A DNA stretch of 26,683 nt from Byssochlamys sp. IMV 00236. Taxonomy: Eukaryota; Ascomycota; Eurotiomycetes; Eurotiales; Thermoascaceae. Shown here piece by piece: positions 1 to 10,458 of this stretch. A model generated the notes under the pieces. The model was given only the letters and a program-made list of their open reading frames with translations. It was not told the origin of the DNA and searched no databases. The stretch is taken from the NCBI GenBank assembly GCA_001931875.2, contig MSJH02000381.1, positions 1 through 26,683 of the forward strand, written 5' to 3'. The first letter of the stretch is position 1, and every line of letters starts with the position of its first letter. A program made the position numbers and the translations under genes.

Positions 1-29
1 AAAAAATAGAAAAAAAAAAAAAAAAAAAA
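1..29. repeat. A-rich low-complexity tract at window edge
   Basis: The first 29 bases are almost pure A, broken by one T and one G. A matching pure-T run closes the window at the other end. Confidence 0.9.
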
Positions 30-1471
30 GGAGGCTTATAAACGTAAGCGCATCTAAAGAAACGAATAGATGTGTAATTAAACAATGCAACCTTTAATCT
101 TGTTTTTGCTTGTTTAAAGCATAATGCCTGTAAAAGGCTACATTTTTGCGCATTTTCCCAATGTTCTCCCCCTGTAATCAAATGTGTAACCTACTGTTTC
201 TAGAAACTATAAAGACAGAGAGAGAGAATATGTGTCTAGTATAAATAAAGTAATTATTCAATGTCTGTGTGTCAAGATCTTCCGGGTAGTGTTGAACTCA
301 AGCGCAACGAGATGACTAATAGATTAGGCATAAAGTCCAGTTTTACGTAATAGTTATTCCATTCCGACCGGAAGAGTTGCCACGCATGATGCCATGTTAT
401 TGATCCTACTGATAATACTTAAAAATAAACTTTTTCTTTCTTTAAAATGTATGATTAATAAGCATAGAGTATAAAATTGTATTCGATACAAAAACATTCA
501 TGCTATTATAATCAATAATCATGTTTAGCAAGGTTATGCAGCATCATTGATGAATCATAATAAAATAACCGAGTCGTGACACAATTATCTATGTAAACAC
601 GTCTTTTTTTTTCTCTTAAACCACAGAGCACAATCAATGCATACTTGAAGTACATAAAAATAAACAGTCAAGACACCTTTATGCAAGCTAATGTCGGGCA
701 TGACACAAACAATTGTGTTTTGTTACAACTCAACGCATAACCTCTCTCTCTAACAACATTATAAATAATACAGTTCCTTATTGAATACGTCATAAAAAAG
801 TCACGACAATTCTACAATCCTTGCTTTCTCTCTCTTTCTATATCAGAGCAGTGTTAATTATCTCTAAATAGATACAAGTAAAATGGTTGTTCAATTTATA
901 CATAGTCTTTGCCTACATAATAGGAATGGATAAAAGCAAGTTCCCTCGGTTAATAGTGAGAAGAGGTTTATCGAGAAAGTGTAATAAGGTTAAAATCAGA
1001 CCATAACCTATTTCCAGGATGGATAGCCTTGGCTTGCTGTTAACCAAGGCACATAATATAAAAGAAACTGGACACCGAAAACAGAAAATAAATGCTGCAA
1101 TATGAGTGGGCGATCTTTTGTATTTTGCATGTGGTTAGGAATATTCTGCTTATAGGCTCTATTATACAGATCCAACAAAGGAGATATAATGTGCCTACAA
1201 GATCACTGTCATAGGTTCTTGTTCGCATGAGCTAGATATGATATGGACACTTAAAAAGTAAAAAGTAGTGCTCAGCAAGTAGAAATACCCTTATATATAT
1301 ATATATATATGAAGCTGCAATGAATCATATAATATGGCTGTAAAATATGTCAAATCAGTATTATGACAAGGCAACCCTTAGTTTTTTTTTTGCTACTGTC
1401 GACTCTGCAGGTTCCACAATTGATGACCCTTTTACCCCAAATCTTATTGTCATCCATAATGCTGTCGCTGA
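30..1471. other. Intergenic AT-rich stretch
   Basis: I see no convincing gene here on either strand; the longest open frames are short and have no recognisable content. It contains a (TA)n microsatellite at about 1292-1310, a GA-rich stretch near 217-228, and several A or T runs. No tRNA-like or other RNA gene signature was seen. Confidence 0.5.
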
Positions 1472-1770
1472 TCATTCATGAGGCCACTTATATTTTAATA
1501 AACCATTTACAATCATAGATCCATGACAACCTTTCTCTAACACCAGACTTTGATCTCTGCATAACAAAGAAATCACTTGTTTCATAAAGAGATCTCATAG
1601 CAACGATGATATGGAAACGTGGATTTTAAATTGGTCATGCCAACCAATGAAATGACCGCATGGACGATAAAAAGATAAACAATGAAAGAACGTCCCAGCA
1701 GGGCAGCACAGACCCTTAGCAGACCAATGACTGATAATAATTCGATTGAACCTTTCATCATGTGGATCAT
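1472..1770 (-). CDS. Possible small membrane protein (fragment or short gene)
   Basis: On the minus strand an ATG at 1770 opens a frame with two strongly hydrophobic segments separated by a short basic turn, at about residues 8-26 and 28-46. A phase-2 intron (1618-1557, 62 bp, acceptor TATGCAG) would join exon 1770-1619 to exon 1556-1472. The product would be 78 aa ending in a hydrophilic tail with one Cys. The layout recalls the N-terminal half of small four-span fungal membrane proteins, but later membrane segments are missing, so it may be a truncated relic. Its start lies only 110 bp from the divergent glycosyltransferase start. The donor (GTTTCC) is weak. No family is recognised. Confidence 0.27.
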
Positions 1771-1880
1771 CGTTTGATATTAAAATGAAATTTCGCTCAA
1801 CTTTATTTTTCTTCCTTTTTTATTTTGATAAACATCAGTTTAAACCAAAACTTTTTTTTTATTTCGGGAATCTCGACATT

Positions 1881-3149
1881 ATGCGCATTGCCATCATTAC
1901 AGAAAACTTCTTTCCTAAAGTAGATGGCGTAACGCGTACACTGGCACGACTACTAGAGCACTTATCACTTACGGGGCATCAAGCGATTGTATTAGGACCT
2001 GAGACGAATATGAAGAGCTATGCAAATGCAGAGCTGGTTGGCACCTTTGGGATACCCTTCTTTGCATATCCAGAACTCAAGTTAAACTTTTGGCGACCAG
2101 GACTAACTCAAAAGCTGCTAGAGTTCCAACCTGATGTGATCCATTTCGTTGACCCTGTCTTTCTCGGCGCGTTTGGTTTGGCTGTCGTTCGGTACTATCT
2201 GCCGCACGTTCCGATCGTTTCATCCTATCACACCAATTTGGCAGTCTACTGCGATCACTTTGGATACGGCTTTTTCAGTTCAATCATGTGGAAATGGAAT
2301 CATTACTGTCACTCGTTTAGTCAGTACGTTGCCTGTCCATCACCATCCACAAGAAGCATCCTATATCAACACGGATTTGAGCATGTGCGTCTTTGGCCTC
2401 GAGGTGTGGATATTTCACTATTTTCAACATCAAGAAGATCAGATCAGTTGCGATCAAAGTGGACTGAAGATAAAGACAAGATTGTGATTCTATATGTGGG
2501 AAGGCTTTCGTACGAAAAGAACATACACTTGGTGCTAGATGCTTATCAACAGATGGACCACAAAACGTGTCACCTTGTCCTTGTCGGTCATGGTCCGTCA
2601 TTTCATGATATCGAAAAACGATGTGTGTCATCCAATATACCCGTTACGCTCACAGGCTATCTCCAGGGTAAAGAGCTGGCCGAGGCTTATGCTTCAGCTG
2701 ATGTCTTTGCTTTCCCTTCTAGCACAGAAACATTTGGTCAGGTCGTACTGGAGGCAATGGCATCAGGACTGCCTGTTGTGGGGTTAAATGCTGAAGGTGT
2801 ACGCGATCTCGTTGATCATGGATCAACCGGCTTACTGCTAGATACTACAAATCTTTCACTTGAACAACAAAAGAAAGGATATCAAGGACTACTGGAAAAA
2901 GTCGCTGGTGATAAGGAGCTACTAAAAAGGATGAGTGGAGAGGCAGTAAAAAAGGCAGCAGAGTATACATGGTATGAAGCCATGGAGCGCATGGTCCAGT
3001 TGTATGATGCTTCAATCTCAGCACCAGAAGAGATTGTCACTGACGAGCGCTCGCCTTTATTGTCACATCATAAAAAGCTAATGTATGATAGTGGAGATAG
3101 TGGTGTTGAAGAAGACTTTTGTATCGACGAAGCTTTAGTCAAGGAATAA
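1881..3149 (+). CDS. GT4-family glycosyltransferase (SQD2/mannosyltransferase-like), intronless
   Basis: This is a 422-aa GT-B fold, retaining glycosyltransferase of family GT4, a family that uses nucleotide sugars. Visible landmarks are: the N-terminal start MRIAIITENFFPKVDGV, typical of SQD2/PimB-like enzymes; HFVDP at 88-92; SYHTNL at 115-120; the Rossmann start ILYVGRLSYEKN at about 203-214; and the donor-binding EX7E motif with E283 and E291 inside the TETFGQ...EAMASGLPVV block. There is no signal peptide or membrane segment. The last 40 residues are an acidic, Ser-rich tail. The chosen ATG matches the family start; an upstream in-frame ATG at 1785 would add a 32-residue F-rich leader not expected for the family. 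It is the only intronless gene here. The acceptor substrate cannot be told from sequence; a glycolipid or mannosyl acceptor is possible. Confidence 0.9.
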   Translation: MRIAIITENFFPKVDGVTRTLARLLEHLSLTGHQAIVLGPETNMKSYANAELVGTFGIPFFAYPELKLNFWRPGLTQKLLEFQPDVIHFVDPVFLGAFGLAVVRYYLPHVPIVSSYHTNLAVYCDHFGYGFFSSIMWKWNHYCHSFSQYVACPSPSTRSILYQHGFEHVRLWPRGVDISLFSTSRRSDQLRSKWTEDKDKIVILYVGRLSYEKNIHLVLDAYQQMDHKTCHLVLVGHGPSFHDIEKRCVSSNIPVTLTGYLQGKELAEAYASADVFAFPSSTETFGQVVLEAMASGLPVVGLNAEGVRDLVDHGSTGLLLDTTNLSLEQQKKGYQGLLEKVAGDKELLKRMSGEAVKKAAEYTWYEAMERMVQLYDASISAPEEIVTDERSPLLSHHKKLMYDSGDSGVEEDFCIDEALVKE

Positions 3150-3562
3150 TCACACATGGTCTCCATTTTTATACATACTTACATACATACACAAATATAC
3201 GCTTATATATAATATCATAATATGAATAAATCTAATGTACAGCATTTTAATTAATATATATTGAAACTGGATTTCTGGACAATAATCATAACAAAGCAAG
3301 CTTAAGTGATCTTTTAAACAGTGCCAAGGAAACATTTCTGTAATGACTTTTATGTTGATCCAAATGATCAACAGTTGAATCTTTGCTGACAGCTCGTATA
3401 TATATTATGCAGCTACTTGGATAAGCATAAATCAAGCAGACATTTGGGTGACTGTCGTTAAGGACAACTGTCATAAAGCTATTCCCCGCGCCAAAAATTT
3501 TGTCTTTCTCCTGGGTCACTTATTGCGGAGCTGTTCTTTAAGATGAAAAGAAAAACATCTCG
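3150..3562. other. Downstream/intergenic region after the glycosyltransferase
   Basis: This stretch is the 3' end of the glycosyltransferase transcript plus spacer. A candidate polyadenylation hexamer AATAAA lies at about 3224-3229. Minus-strand open frames here have no recognisable protein content. Confidence 0.5.
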
Positions 3563-4721
3563 ATGATGCCTTCTTCTCCGCAAGACCGAATGAGATATTG
3601 GCCTATGTTTCAGAAAAAGATGGGTAAGCGCATTTAATATCATTGTTTAAAAAGATGCTTAAACCATGGAAGAAGTGCTTTTAAAAATAAATCAAATTTT
3701 GCAATTCCATTATTCTTTGGCAAGATCAAATTGAAAGCATTTGATATAATCTCCCCCGTTTTACTATATGTTTCTTTATGCCGCAAGCATCAGAATTGGG
3801 CGTTCTATTTAGGTTAGTAACGGGATATCTCGGAAAGGAAAAAGAAACAGGATATGGAAACTTGATCTAGAAGGAGGCTTTAATTGGGATGCATTGAGGG
3901 GAGAAGAAGAAGAGGGATTTGTTTTTCATTGTAATCAACTGATAGATATGCTGAGAAAAGAAAGAGAGTAAAGGAATGAGAGAGAGAGAGATGATAGTTG
4001 TGAGGCCATTGAAAATTCCCATTTACTGGGGCATCTAATCAGTAATCAAAAATGATAGTTCTTTAAATCGTTCAACGTGATCGACCAACTATTTGAATGT
4101 CAGATATCATTAATGTAATCAGCCTTGGCATTTTTTATTTGTGTCCCCTGTCTCAGTTTTTAGCTTTCAGATACCCGTGTACTCTCTATTGATTTGCAAT
4201 ACAAAGGTCACAATGATTTGTGCTATTAGTAAATTCTCCAGCAAGTTAAAAGCATGCTTTTAAGGTAACTATTATTGTAGTAAAGTATGCATCATTATTG
4301 AGTATTTGGAGAAAAGTAGATGTAACACTTGATGCAGTGTAACCTCAGTAGAAAAGGCAAGTTTATTTAAAAGCACTCATGGGATATTATTATTGAGCAT
4401 AATGGGGATGAATTTTTCATGGTAGCTTGCTATCATAAATGAATACGGTCAATGCAATACACACGCTGCTGTATTTAATAACACATTGTGTTTCATTTCT
4501 TTGCTTAGAATAAACTTTTTCTATAAAAGGTAATTCATTGATGGAGAATAAGCGTAATTTGTGAAAGAGAAGCTGCTTGTATCATTCCCCTATGTCCTTC
4601 CCCTTTCTCCTCTCGCTCTATGAACAGCTGGACTCGTTATCAAGTTGAATATGACGAGAAAAGCCAAGAACAGGCAGCAAAGTTGATAGAACTGGATCAA
4701 CACGTTAGAATTTATATTTAA
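3563..4721 (+). CDS. Possible cryptic four-exon small protein gene, unrecognised
   Basis: No long frame exists, but four coding-like pieces join in phase: exon 3563-3623 (20 codons plus G, donor GTAAGC), exon 3794-3812 (19 nt, acceptor CAG), exon 3851-3967 (donor GTAAAG) and exon 4628-4721 (acceptor after a pyrimidine tract, ending in TAA). The total is 291 nt, 96 aa. The pieces look protein-like: RYWPMFQKKM, then LDLEGGFNWDALRGEEEEGF, then WTRYQVEYDEKSQEQAAKLI. Weak points are a 38-bp second intron with a GTTAGT donor and a 660-bp third intron. The acceptor for exon 2 could also be the AAG 6 nt upstream. No domain is recognised; it could be a real small gene or a decayed one. Confidence 0.3.
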
Positions 4722-7270
4722 TTTCTAACAATCGGGTTTTTCTCCTTACTTTTATAGCTTTGTGTATTATTGATAACAAGTGTACAAGATGTGTTTATTA
4801 ATGTAATGAAAGTTACATTTGCATATGCAGTCATATTCAAGTTTTATGCCCAAGGAAAAGGACAGAGGATAAAGAAAAACTAAGAGACTTCTAAAAGAGT
4901 CATGTTGTTCATACACTGTTTTCCCATTATCAAATTTGTACGCCCTTATTTATAAAGCTGTGATGACCAAAGTCAACAGACAATATGTCATGGACAAAGA
5001 ACCAAGTATCATGGCTGTGTAAGTAATTTCAGCATGATGCTGCTTATTAAATATATATATATATATATATATAGCTCCTGTGACACTTTCTTATGTCTAC
5101 CATTTCCCTGGGAAATGATCCTATGTGCTTTCTATCAAATGAAATTTACTGAATAATGCGCAATAGTAACAAGAAAGCAGCCGAGCCTTTTAACAAGGGA
5201 TGCGATCTGTACTACTTGAGAAATCCCATGATTCTAATAGATGTTTGCAAACAATGAACTTACAACGGCCTTCACATGTTATAGGCGTATGGCCTGATAC
5301 AGAGTTTACTGCGCGAGGAGCAATTACTTGTAGACAGCGCTTTAAAGTTACTATCACTAGATTCTGAACAAGTCTTTTCGAAAATAGCTTGTTGATTAGA
5401 AATTAAAGCGCATGTGATCAAGCTCCTTACCTGAAATAAGAGCCTTATCCACAGACTATGACAGCGTAACCTAGAGGGGAGACAACACCTTGACTAGCAA
5501 CTGTTTCTTTCAACAGCAGCAGACAATCCAGTTTTTCTTCTTCTTCTTCTTCTTCTTACAAAATAACCAACTATTATCATGGTATACAAAAGCCATGTAG
5601 TCATTTACCCGTGGACGAGGCGCTCGTTTCACCACCATCCAAGTCTTCTGAAAAGATCCGAAAACGGAATATGATGAAAACAGTAAAAGCTGAATAGCAG
5701 CTGCGGCACAACCTCGGATAATGTATGTATTGAGTCTACTTCATTATGATGAACTTGTGTATTTTATCTTGGACACGATCAACTCTATGACATCGCTGGA
5801 AAAAGTAGCCATCATCTATTATACATGGCCAACAGCTAATACAGACAGCCTACAGCGGCTTTTCGGATCCATTTCAAAAGCATTGCCTTGTATCATAGCC
5901 TGGTTTTCTCTTTAAATACTAATTGAATATTGTCTATACCAACAGAGTGGTAATCGCGCATTAAATGGAAAGGACTTGCAAGGTATTAGTTGTCAACGAC
6001 GGATATTAGATTAGTAATGGCCATCTTACGAAAAAAAACCATAGCTCATCTTTCAAAGTAAATATTATGAACAAAGAAAGAAAAAAACAATCGATTACGA
6101 AAGGTTGGTGTCTTTATATAAGGAATCCATTTGAATACGATATTTGTTTTACTGAATGATCTCAATGAAGGTTGGGATTCCAGTTTTATTAGCTTGTGGC
6201 TTCAAATTTGGGCAGTGTACGACCTTCATTTTGGGAAAGAGTGCAATGCATGCACATGACTGAGCAGATTGCTTTTTACCATTGGTAAAAGATGAGTATT
6301 GTTTATGTCTATGGGCTTTTTCTCTTTATTTCTATAAAACCCATGCATACATGGAATGCTTATCACATTTGTATCTGATATACTATTTTATGGTTCTGTA
6401 AGTGCAAAGGGAGTTTCATAGCTCCTCTTTTTTGTCAAATCATGAATTTTTGACTTAACGGACACTCTTCGCTTATATTTGTGGAATTTGGAGAAGTGAT
6501 AAGAATATTGTACAACTGTGTCTCCAATTGCAAGATTCCCAATATTGAACACAATATACAAAGACATTCTTATTCAGTATCTTTAAAAAATCAGGGGGAA
6601 AGAGACAAAAAAATTGACAGAATTGCATGCCATTGTATATTAATTATAAGCTCATGTATACTCTCTGGCATATTATCTATTTCTAATTTGGGAGAAGACA
6701 ACCATTGTTTCCATCCTGTTGTTCAAAATAAATGCTGTTCCATGTATATTTTATACCATGACTTGCTATAAGGAAATATGTGTGTAACATGTCTGTTCTT
6801 TTAGTGAGAATGGTTACATTGGAACATCGTGTGAAATATATAATGCGCGGAAATTTGAGTTGCAAAATAAATTCTATCATTGGACAAACGATATGAAATC
6901 AAAACCAGCAAAGATTCGACCAAGGTCAACATAATCTCCATGGTAACAAAAATAAATCAAAAGGTACGAGTTGCCATGGGGAATAAGAAAGGGCCGTTGT
7001 AAGGAATTTCCTTGTTTGGAAGGCCGATCTGTTCATTTCAAAGTCAAATAGTTAAAATAAGTAAGAATAGTAAGAAATGGGTTAGAGGGGGGCCCGTATA
7101 ATAGAAGGTAATTGGGGGTTGGATCATTCTATGGACAATTAGCACTCTTCTTTTTTTTTTGGCTGGGGACATAAAAATAAAAATTCAGACATGTAGGGAG
7201 TTTAGTATTGAAACACATTGACCCACTTGCACCTTTCTTAAAATGTGAAAAGCAGCAATCTGTGATATTC

Positions 7271-7305
<35 letters not shown>

Positions 7306-7381
7306 TATAACCTTATTTCTTCCCTTTTCTTTCTCTTTCTTTTTCTTTTCTATTATTATCACTACCCATCATTCGATTACA
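4722..7381. other. Long intergenic stretch with microsatellites
   Basis: No gene is supported. Simple repeats are (AT)n at 5051-5073, (TTC)n at 5535-5557 and (TC)n at 7275-7302. The TC tract lies within the pyrimidine-rich leader of the next gene. Two stretches stay open without recognisable content: the minus strand around 5190-5410 and the plus strand at 5721-5915. Both could be decayed coding sequence or chance. Confidence 0.5.
7275..7302 (+). repeat. (TC)n tract in the pyrimidine-rich leader of the FYRN-FYRC gene
   Basis: A 28-bp TC dinucleotide run is followed by further C/T-rich sequence up to about 7355, just before the ATG at 7382. Pyrimidine-rich leaders of this kind precede several genes in this window, for example 12430-12500 and 20656-20680, so this is probably 5' UTR or core promoter. 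Confidence 0.6.
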
Positions 7382-9197
7382 ATGACAGAGATCAAAGGTA
7401 AGCTTATAACTACAATGAAGCTGTACCCTTTTAATAATTTTTGTATGTGTTTACAGTTAAAATATATTATACATTGCGCAACTCTAATTCTACTCGATTC
7501 ACCACATTTACCATGACAACACACAGCAATCCTGCAGATGTATCCAAGATACCAGTGTCACTATCAAATTGTCTATGGTCCATATGTTCCTCAAGGTATT
7601 ATACATAACAGCAAACATTGTAACAATAAAATATAAACATGCACATAGTCCAGACATTATATGCAGAGATCATGATTTATCCATTTATACAGCAAATTTC
7701 TATGAAACAAATTCTAAAGAAAAATCAAGTATCATCTGGGAAGGACATGGCTTACTGTCATGGATCATTGAACAAGAGATACAAATATATGGCAAGCCAA
7801 ATTATGCAGACAACTCAGTAATTGATGTCTATATTGATCTTCAACCGGTAATTGTTTACATTGTCCTAAAATGCACAAGGACACGCGTGTATTGGGCGTT
7901 TCATACTTATACCAATAATAGACTATGAAATGGGCAAAAGACGACTTCTTTTCAGCCTTAAAATCCAAATCATATCAACAAATTAAATCATGCACATCAA
8001 CTCCTTTACATCCAATATGTAAATGTTACACTGCTGATGACCCATACCCACGACTTACACCTTCTCCTCCACAAAGGTTAATCGAAAAAGGAAATGAAGC
8101 CGATAAAAAACAATCGGATCAATTACCAACATTGCCATCACTATCCTCCGTACCTGTCTTTCGCCCTGAGCCTATATTTCCTTCCTATCAGCCAAAAGAA
8201 CTACCTTCCTTACACACAACTGGTACTGATATCAGAAAATCTGCTTTTACTTCCATCACCGAAAGATCCTCTTCATCTTCACCAGAGACGGTTGAACAAG
8301 AACAACAAAACAAAAGACGAAGAAAAACACCAAACGTTTATGCAGATGCGCCACTTTACTCGAAACAAGTCAGTACTACCGTCAGAACATATTATGAAGT
8401 AGAAAAAGATAGCCAAGGTGCCTACATTTTGCCTGTCGAGATTGATTCTTGGACAGTGATTAATCTGGGCACGGTTGTATATGATAGGCCAGCTTATCAC
8501 AACCAAAGATATATATATCCTGTAAATTATACTGTTCGCAAGTAAAGTATCATTTTATTTCTTCAAATTTTATACTTATTCGATTCTAGATGGTACCGAA
8601 GTATGGTGGATCCTAAGAGTGATACACAATATACTTGTCGTATATTAGATAATGGAAGAGAGCCTAAATTTGAAGTGACAGCAGATGATTGTCCAATGAC
8701 CTACTCAGGTCCTACGCCGACCACGGTTTGGACGATTATTGTTCGGTATGTTATCAAATGTGTTACACCTACATTTATATTCACATAGAACCAAATATAG
8801 ACGAGCATTTGCGATCAGAAATCAAGAATATGGTCATAACCCAGTTGGGCCCGATTTCTTTGGATTACGTAAAAATACGATTGCCAAAATGATACAAGAT
8901 TTACCAAATGCTTCAAAATGTTCTCAATATGTCTGGCAAACATTTGAGCCTGCGCGATTTAACAAGCCAGGCAGAAGCCGTCGTAGGGCAGCAACAGATG
9001 TCATGGGCGGTGTCAATTATAATTTGACTAATGGTAGATTATTAAATAATGTACCTACTCAATATGCTTCAAGATATGAACGAAACCAAAAATACAGGCA
9101 GCCATCTACCTCAAGCTCCTCTAGTTCTTCTTCTCCTGTAAATCGACCTTCCATCACTTCTTCTTCTCCTCCACCTCCTTTGCCTCATTTACCTTAA
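7382..9197 (+). CDS. FYRN-FYRC domain protein (TBRG1-like chromatin factor)
   Basis: Six exons close in frame: 7382-7397, 7457-7595, 7649-7847, 7922-8541, 8590-8745 and 8789-9197 (1539 nt, 512 aa). FYRN lies at about residues 293-365, with INLGTVVYDRPAYHN and RYIYPVNYT followed by YTCRI. FYRC follows with TPTTVWTIIV, GPDFFGL and the IAKMIQDLPNASKC stretch, running to about residue 440. This domain pair occurs in TBRG1, in trithorax/MLL-type proteins and in JmjC demethylases; here no SET, JmjC or PHD module is present, so a nuclear chromatin-associated adaptor is likely. Residues 1-150 form an unrecognised globular-looking region. A Pro/Ser-rich linker with a basic KRRRK patch follows, and the C-terminus has Ser and Pro runs. 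The first coding exon is only 16 nt, which leaves the start slightly uncertain. Confidence 0.82.
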
Positions 9198-9332
9198 TGT
9201 ACATATCATTGTCGTTGTACAACTGCCAAAAAGCTTAAATCTGTGTAATTTCATATGAATCGTGTAATATGCATCATAATGGTCTGTCCTGTTCCTTATA
9301 CGGGAATTTAAATATGCGGTTATTAAATATTT

Positions 9333-9348
9333 TACAGTGCTTACTGTA
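9333..9348. repeat. Small hairpin TACAGT-gctt-ACTGTA
   Basis: Perfect 6-bp inverted arms surround a 4-nt loop, 136 bp past the FYRN-FYRC stop codon. The arms resemble the TACAGT end of the MITE at 19577-19676, but this is too short to call an element. Confidence 0.3.
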
Positions 9349-9390
9349 CCAATTTATGTCTATAATTTTTTTTTTGTGGGTTTTATATTC

Positions 9391-9960
9391 CTAATTTGTG
9401 GGCTTGGAAAACTTCAGTTTGCGTTTTTGGCTTGTAACACTACCTGTGACGGTGACGCTACTGGCGATGCCCGGCGAAAAAATAAATTCCATCGGTAACG
9501 CTACAGATAAAATATGGCATTCGAGCCCCTTACTATTTTCTAACAAACTTTTATGTACAATTATGAGCCATGCTACTATTTCTCACCACAACAAGCACAT
9601 ACAAACTGCTTTATTTAAATAAAAATCATGTTTTTTCGTTGCAAAGATCAACGGCTACTGGCTTGCATTCATTTTCGGCTCTCTCAGCTACAATAATGTT
9701 TTATCTCTTGAGAGCTCCAGCAAGAGTTCTTTCATATATGAACAGCATTGTTACATTCAGCTCTTTCAAATCGTATATTTCATAGAGAAGCTCTTTTTTG
9801 TTGTTCAAATCCAACATGTACTTCTTTATCAGTTTTCCAGAAGCTGTCAATGGTTTTGCTGGAATCGCGTCGTCAATTCAAAATAATCACGTCCAGCTCG
9901 TGTTTTCTTTCGAATAAAGGAGTCAGCTGTAGTATTCAACTTCGTTACTGTAAAAAAGCT
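9391..9960 (-). pseudogene. Decayed protein-coding relic, unidentified
   Basis: The minus strand carries protein-like segments in changing frames. About 9945-9867 reads RKKTRAGRDYFE. A second frame, entered near 9890 at a site consistent with one lost base, reads IPAKPLTASGKLIKKYML and runs to a TAA at 9701-9703. The same frame then continues through NIIVAERAENECKPVAVDL to a TGA at 9626-9628. A separate 63-codon segment, 9582-9391, may be its remnant C-terminus. A premature stop, a likely frameshift and the absence of usable introns argue for a pseudogene or transposon relic. I do not recognise the parent protein. The plus-strand frame at 9748-10017 is its antisense shadow. Confidence 0.4.
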
Positions 9961-10458
9961 ATTAAGTCAACAACATACGAATTAGATTCTTTATTAAGAA
10001 GAGCTGAATACTATTAAGCTTGTGTGAGAGTTTACTTGGTTAGAGAATCTATGACTGCTATTTATATTAATGTGGTCAGTGTGATTATTTGTCAATGTTG
10101 TCAGTATGCTTATTGCTATTCTTTTCAGATGCGATAGAGGAATGTAAAATAAAATGTATGCTCGAGTTATTATAATGATCATCTCATCAAACACATCAAT
10201 GCCTCTGATTGATGGCCAACACGCGAAAAATCGACACAATCATCGACATTATTATTATGAATAAAAACAGAAAAGCTGGTTGAGAAGAACCAGTAATTTT
10301 CAAGAGTCATCATTGCCTCCATAAATCTTGAGCAAAGTAAAATAATGCTTTCAGCTTGTTGTTCGCTAACCATCTTGGCTATTGCATGACTATTGTCATA
10401 CATACTCTTTTGTGTTAAACAGACGGTTGACGTGACATGGAACAAGGTGGCTTAATAG

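Noticed and set aside
279..377. Short inverted repeat CTTCCGG / CCGGAAG
   Set aside because: Only 7 bp arms almost 90 bp apart; no target duplication or element structure.
1746..1880. Upstream extension of the glycosyltransferase frame (TTG start, or ATG at 1785)
   Set aside because: TTG is not a normal eukaryotic start, and the added F-rich leader does not match the family start at 1881.
5190..5410. Minus-strand stretch open in two frames, and the plus-strand 64-codon frame at 5721-5915
   Set aside because: No start or splice logic and no recognisable content; chance or very old relics cannot be separated by eye.
7639..7821. A frame reading SLNKRYKYMASQIM that looks like the TBRG1 coiled coil before FYRN
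   Set aside because: It cannot be joined in frame to the FYRN exon, while the alternative frame is linked by introns of matching phase on both sides.
9748..10017. 89-codon plus-strand open frame
   Set aside because: It is antisense to the better protein-like relic on the minus strand.
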